Below the pieces are notes generated by a model, which was not told the DNA's origin, searched no databases, and worked only from the letters and a program-made list of their open reading frames with translations. Positions 59,785 to 64,000 of a stretch of 64,000 bases of DNA are shown piece by piece; the stretch's first letter is position 1; each line of letters opens with the position of its first letter. Made by a program: the position numbers and the translations under genes. Origin of the DNA: an uncultured Lachnospiraceae bacterium (GTDB taxonomy: Bacteria; Bacillota; Clostridia; Lachnospirales; Lachnospiraceae); NCBI GenBank assembly GCA_910577175.1, contig CAJTLU010000006.1, positions 1 to 64,000 on the forward strand, given 5' to 3'.

Positions 59785-59955
59785 TATCCAATCTCCTTTC
59801 CATAAATTCACGCATTAGGCGTTTGCGAAACGCCAGAAGCCGCATAAATACGGGATTCTTTTTGTTACAAAATAGAACATCTCCTCACTGGTTTATGGTA
59901 AAATAGAATTGTCCAGAAACTATCCACCAATCCACCAAAAAGGAGATGTACTTAT

Positions 59956-60692
59956 ATGATAACACATAAACAGCTCTCTTTGGCAGATATTTTTACCGAT
60001 TGCCAAAATAAATTTGATAACGATAAATATGAGTTCCTTTCCATTCTCGATGAAACCATTAACCTTGATGAAATTGTCCCGGTGTCTTTCATTTCTCATT
60101 TTCACGCTGCCACCAGCAGACCCCATAAGTATCTTCTTTATCCAATGCTCAAGGCTCTGTTTTTACAGCTTATTTTCTCGATCCCTACTACTTCCCTCCT
60201 GATCATTTTCCTCAAATATTCTCAGGAATTACGGGATTTCTGTGGTTTTGATGTTGTCCCGGACGCATCTAAATTTACCCGTTTCAAGCAGGATTTCTTA
60301 TTGGACTTACAATCCATGTTCGATCACCTTGTTGACCTGACCGAACCGATATGCCAACGGATTGATTTGGAAAAAGCATCCATGACGCTCTTCGATACCT
60401 CCGGCATTGAAGCTTGGGTGACTGAAAACAATCCCAAATATGCCAACCGTATTATCAAACAGCTCAAATCCTTTAAAAAAGCCAACGGCCTGGACGATTC
60501 CTTTGATCCCTATAAAGCTGCCTACGGCTCCATGCCTTCCCATGCCGCCGCCAACCCCGCTATCCAGCAGATGTATATCAATGGGCATTTCTGCTATGCT
60601 TTTAAATTCGGCATCGTTACAAACGGGCTGGGCATCGTCAGGCATATTTCCTTTTACAACAAAGATTTTCTCGAATCCCATCCTGAAATATT
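59956..60692 (+). pseudogene. DUF772-type transposase, 5' part (IS5/IS1182-like)
   Basis: The first 245 residues match DDE transposases of the IS5/IS1182 group: FISHFHAATSRPHKYLLYPMLKALFLQLIF, the catalytic-Asp region MTLFDTSGIEAWVTENNPKY, and GIVRHISFYNKDFLESHPEI. After HPEI, near 60,692, the frame enters foreign sequence that reads as the complement of an ISLre2 gene. The open frame therefore continues to 60,819 with meaningless residues. The C-terminal half with the remaining catalytic residues is missing. Confidence 0.85.
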
Positions 60693-61379
60693 TCTTTGCG
60701 ATTACAGCTTCCCGGTATTCGTGAAATTTTTTTGCCTTCTCAAATCCTGCAACGACTACTTTCTCCGGCAGTTCATAGCGCCCTTTCCCTGCCTGCTTCT
60801 TTTTCTGTCTTTTCCCTGAAGCTTCACATACACGCCGTCGGCTTCCTCAAACAATATTGGAACCTCTTTCTCGCCCCGTATGTGCCCTTTTTTGTGTTCT
60901 TCTACAAGTTGTGCCTCCTCTTCACAAACTTTTTCACCCAGCGCCTGTATGACGTTCCATACCCCCATAGCACTGATGCTCTGGTCAGTCATTTCACTGA
61001 CCTTCGCCGCACATTCCCGATAAGACAGTTCCGTAATCCCCTTTACCAGCAGTTCTGCCATGTTTGTGGAGATAAGCCCGACATTGTCAAGCTGCAGGGT
61101 TTCATCCAACAGGTACACATATTTTCTGCATCCGTCTTCCTCCGCCACTTCATATACTGCCATCTGGTAGGTCACTTCCCCGTATACTGTTTTTACCGTC
61201 GTCTGACGGGTCCCTTTATGCCGGTATTTTTTCCTGTCCTGTTCCTGCATCAGCATCCTGTCATACCTTTCGAGAAACTCTTTGGTAAACTCACATCCTA
61301 TCTGGCAGACCCATGAATAAATATTTTTCTCAAACTCCTTGAAATTTACGCCGTTTTCCGTTATCATTGATTTCATCAT
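60692..61379 (-). pseudogene. ISLre2-family transposase, 5' part
   Basis: The minus-strand frame starts at 61379 (AAGGAG upstream) and shows the ISLre2 (UPF0236) N-terminal half: TRQTTVKTVYGEVTYQMAVYE, ELSYRECAAKVSEMTDQSIS, and ILFEEADGVYVKLQGKDRKR. At about 60,785, in a run of GGGAAAGGG, a one-base shift moves it out of frame; the stop is at 60756 but homology continues in the next frame (RYELPEKVVVAGFEKAKKFH, EYREAVIAKKY) to about 60,692, where the IS5/IS1182-like sequence begins. Confidence 0.82.
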
Positions 61380-61715
61380 ACAGACTCCTTATCTTTGTTT
61401 ATTCGCAAATTCAATCATAAACGAAATCTGTATGATTGGGAAGAGGGTTTTTCCTTCTTCCCTTAATTTTTGCCAATTAAAATTATACTCTAAGTGCCCC
61501 TCCGGACAAATACAGGCAGGAGATGCTTTCTATTTCAACATATATTCCGGACTACGATACTGCGTTGGTATTTACTACAAAAGAAAAGAGGCAATGCTGC
61601 TATACTTACGTGAAATCAGGGACATCTTAAAGGTTCCGGAAACCGGCTCGTACCCGGAGAACAGGCATAGGAACCGGCTGGCATAGAAATCCATACGCTT
61701 TTTCGTAGCACAGGC
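61380..61715. other. gap with ISLre2 end and unassigned frame
   Basis: It holds the leader of the ISLre2 remnant with a GGGAAGAGGG/CCTTCTTCCC hairpin (61438-61463). Downstream, plus-strand bases from 61519 read DAFYFNIYSGLRYCVGIYYK, then RKEAMLLYLREIRDILKVPE, and stop at 61686 without a clear start. That may be the tail of a lost gene; it was not recognised. Confidence 0.4.
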
Positions 61716-62483
61716 CTATTTCATATCCCCGTACCTCTCATAGCGGCATTGCTCGACAACCTTATTTCCCAATAATGTGATTGCCTGTGCAGGGCAGGAG
61801 CTGATACAGCGGTAGCACATGGTACAGCGGTCTCCTGCGGCTGCCCTGCCGTTTTTCTGCACAATATTTTTCATAGGACACAGACGGGAGCACAGACCGC
61901 ACCCTGTACAGGCGTCGCTGATTTTTAATCTGTCAGAATAATTCTTTGTTTTGCCAGAAAACCAAAGACGCTGGCCGAGAAAACCTGCTATCCTGTTATA
62001 GAACCGCAAGCCGTCCTTTGGATACTTCCCGTGCTTTATTTTTTCTGCGCATTGTTCGATTTTTCTATCTGCTGCCTCAATTATCTTCCGGTTTTTTTCA
62101 ACCGTTTTTTTCAACAGCTTCTCATCACAAATCGAATCGGGCATACAAAGATGCAGACCCCCGACTACCTTTGCACCATATCGTTTCAATAACCGTGCGG
62201 CGCAGCCTGCCCCGTCTCCGCTGAACAGTGCCATTGTAGCAACGCAAACTACCTTTTTCCCTTTCCACAAATCAGAATGATACCTGATAAAATCCCTTAC
62301 CATAACAGGCATATTGGAAAATTGAACCGGATAAGCCAAGATAATAAAGTCATGTTGTGACACAAAATCTGCCGCCTCCTTTTCCTCCATCGGGACTGCC
62401 CGGGCAGTTTCATCTAACAAATGTAACAGCTTTTCCATACAGTGCTTTGTGTTTCCTGTTCCGCTAAAATAGATACCTGTCAT
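61716..62483 (-). CDS. EFR1-type flavodoxin-ferredoxin protein
   Basis: 255 residues. The N-terminal flavodoxin-like domain has GIYFSGTGNTKHCMEKLL and FIILAYPVQFSNMPVMVRDFI; the C-terminus has two 4Fe-4S clusters, CTGCGLCSRLCPMKN and CTMCYRCISSCPAQA. This is the EFR1 family of electron-transfer proteins of Clostridia. It probably shuttles electrons in the cytoplasm; the partner is unknown. Monocistronic. Confidence 0.9.
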   Translation of the reverse strand: MTGIYFSGTGNTKHCMEKLLHLLDETARAVPMEEKEAADFVSQHDFIILAYPVQFSNMPVMVRDFIRYHSDLWKGKKVVCVATMALFSGDGAGCAARLLKRYGAKVVGGLHLCMPDSICDEKLLKKTVEKNRKIIEAADRKIEQCAEKIKHGKYPKDGLRFYNRIAGFLGQRLWFSGKTKNYSDRLKISDACTGCGLCSRLCPMKNIVQKNGRAAAGDRCTMCYRCISSCPAQAITLLGNKVVEQCRYERYGDMK

Positions 62484-62594
62484 AGTTTCACCCCAATCTG
62501 ATTTTCTGCAATCACCTGCTGCCAGCCTTCCCCTGCTCTCCCTCCCGGCATATTCCTTTTCTCTCTTTTCTCTTTCTAAAAAGGAACCTGCCCA

Positions 62595-64000
62595 TCATAC
62601 CTTCTGCTTCTCTATCTCCTCCGCCAGCTCGTTTAAATACACCCAGCGCTCCATCTTTTCAGAAAGCTCTGCCTCCGCTGCTTCCTTCTTTGCAGAAAGC
62701 TCCTGCAGCTTTGTGTAATCGGCTCCCGCCTCTGCCATTCCTGCCTCCAGCGCGGCGACCTTGTCTTCAAGCGTGGCAATCTCCGCCTCAATGGTTTCGT
62801 ATTCCTTTTGTTCCTTATACGAAAACTTCAGCTTCTGTTCTCTCTTTTTCCACGTATCGCGGCTGTCCGCTTTCCCGGTGCTGCCGTCGGCGCCGGAAGA
62901 GACTGCGCCATTCTCTGCACCTGTCCCGTCGCCGGATAGCAGACGCTTCCCGGAAAGCACCGGAGCCGGAAGACGCCCTTCCCTCTCGCAGACGGCGCGG
63001 TAATCCGAGTAATTTCCTTCATAGCGGCGGATTACCCCGCCGCCTTCAAATGCAAAAATCCGGTTTACCACCTTATCGAGAAAATACCGGTCATGGGAAA
63101 CCGCAATCACAATTCCTGCATATCCTTTCAGATACTCCTCTAAAATCGTCAACGTGCGGATATCCAAATCGTTCGTCGGCTCGTCCAAAATCAGCACATT
63201 CGGCGCCTCCATCAGCACATGCAGCAGCGCCAGACGACGCTTTTCACCGCCCGAAAGCTTCCCAATCAGGGTATACTGTAAGGCGTCCGTAAATAAAAAC
63301 CTCTCGCACATCTGTGAGGCGCTGACCGTCCCGTCCGCAGTTTCAATATACTCTGCCACATTACGCACCGAGTCAATCACCCGGAGTTCCGGATTCAGCG
63401 TTTCATTTTCCTGCATAAAGTACCCGGTTTTCACCGTCGTTCCGGACTCTACCGTACCGGTATCCGGCGCTATTTTCCCGGTAATCAGCTTTAACAGCGT
63501 ACTTTTCCCGCAGCCGTTTTCTCCAATAATCCCGATACGGTCCGTAGAAAGAAAAATATAGCTGAACTCCCGGATAAGCACTTTTCCGTCAAAAGACTTA
63601 CTGATACCTGTCACCTCGATTGTCTTTTTGCCAAGCCGGGAGGAAATGGCGTTTATTTCTACCTCGCTCTGCTCCTCTATCGTCTCCCGGTTCTTTAACG
63701 CTTCAAAACGCTCAATATGCGCCTCCTGCTTTGTAGAACGCGCCCTTGCCCCACGCATCATCCAGGCAAGCTCCTCCCGGTACAGACTCTTCGCCTTCCG
63801 CTCCGTTGCAGCCTGCATTGCCTCCCGCTCCGCCTTTGCGACAAGAAAGCCGGTGTAGTTTTCTTTATAGGAATACAGCTTCCCCCGGTCCAGTTCCACA
63901 ATACGGTTGACGACGGCGTCAAGAAAATACCGGTCATGCGTCACCATGACCAGCGCTCTTCCGTTCTTCTTTAAATACTCCTCCAGCCATTCGGTCATGG
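62595..64000 (-). CDS. ABC-F ATPase, 3' part (5' end beyond the window)
   Basis: About 467 residues are visible, starting inside the first ATPase domain (LVMVTHDRYFLDAVVNRIVELD). The linker helices (REELAWMMRGARARSTKQEAHIERFE) and the second ATPase follow: GIIGENGCGKSTLLKL, LSGGEKRRLALL, NVLILDEPTNDLD, SHDRYFLDKVV. A Gly/Ser/Ala-rich linker then leads to a C-terminal coiled coil (YETIEAEIATLEDKVAALEAG), as in Uup-type ABC-F proteins. These have no membrane domains and act on ribosomes or DNA structures. The start is not in the window. Confidence 0.92.
   Translation of the reverse strand, partial: MTEWLEEYLKKNGRALVMVTHDRYFLDAVVNRIVELDRGKLYSYKENYTGFLVAKAEREAMQAATERKAKSLYREELAWMMRGARARSTKQEAHIERFEALKNRETIEEQSEVEINAISSRLGKKTIEVTGISKSFDGKVLIREFSYIFLSTDRIGIIGENGCGKSTLLKLITGKIAPDTGTVESGTTVKTGYFMQENETLNPELRVIDSVRNVAEYIETADGTVSASQMCERFLFTDALQYTLIGKLSGGEKRRLALLHVLMEAPNVLILDEPTNDLDIRTLTILEEYLKGYAGIVIAVSHDRYFLDKVVNRIFAFEGGGVIRRYEGNYSDYRAVCEREGRLPAPVLSGKRLLSGDGTGAENGAVSSGADGSTGKADSRDTWKKREQKLKFSYKEQKEYETIEAEIATLEDKVAALEAGMAEAGADYTKLQELSAKKEAAEAELSEKMERWVYLNELAEEIEKQKV

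Noticed and set aside
60696..61316. Long plus-strand frame antisense to the ISLre2 remnant
   Set aside because: It is the shadow of the transposase coding strand.

Overview
The window looks like a chromosomal segment of a low- to mid-GC anaerobic Firmicute of the Lachnospiraceae type (class Clostridia). The reasons are the gene set and orders (glgC-glgD, deacetylase-pth-mfd-foldase, FabK-based fatty acid synthesis, a Trp T-box before trp genes, an EFR1-type ferredoxin, a DnaD/DnaC replication pair), strong AGGAGG-type ribosome sites, and TTGACA/TATAAT promoters. The genus cannot be fixed from the sequence alone.

Layout. 1-7.2 kb: the 3' end of an FMN-binding-like gene, clpB (minus), then two paralogous lipoproteins built from nine and six tandem PepSY-like units; a fossil of clpB lies between them and records a tandem duplication. 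7.2-13.8 kb (minus): operon polysaccharide deacetylase - pth - mfd - lipoprotein foldase. 14-17 kb: glgC-glgD (minus), preceded by a long leader with 64-bp hairpin repeats. 17.2-22.4 kb (plus): murC, a cluster of DnaA boxes, dnaD-like and dnaC-like genes, and prs, meeting a class A PBP gene end to end. 25-27 kb: an AT-richer patch with a SleB-like hydrolase, an unknown lipoprotein and a 186-bp inverted-repeat element. 27.2-30.9 kb: a preQ1 riboswitch with queT, a membrane EAL protein, and a GH43 glycosidase.

30.9-35.7 kb: a tryptophan T-box, a trpG remnant, then trpD-C-F-B-A; trpE and most of trpG are gone. 35.7-38.8 kb: an AraC regulator divergent from a sugar isomerase/epimerase and a Gfo/Idh/MocA dehydrogenase. 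38.9-44.4 kb: an accessory region with gene remnants, a translationally coupled AraC-ClpP pair, a relaxase tail from a mobile element, a BlaI-M56 peptidase regulatory pair with a clear operator, two unknown exported proteins and a GNAT acetyltransferase. 44.5-45.9 kb (minus): ECF sigma factor - anti-sigma - CYTH phosphatase.

46.1-56.2 kb (plus): a type II fatty acid synthesis run, fabH-acpP-fabK-fabD-fabG-fabF-fabZ-accD-accA, extended by an acyl-CoA synthetase, a radical-SAM activase and a GNAT enzyme; accB, accC and a fabT-type regulator are missing locally. 56.2-64 kb: lineage-specific unknown genes, remnants of a nitroreductase and a zinc-ribbon gene, an XRE/membrane/PH-like module, two insertion sequences truncated at one shared junction, an EFR1 ferredoxin protein and the 3' part of an ABC-F ATPase.

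No rRNA, tRNA or CRISPR array was seen. All reading is by eye; family assignments rest on recognised motifs, not on database searches.
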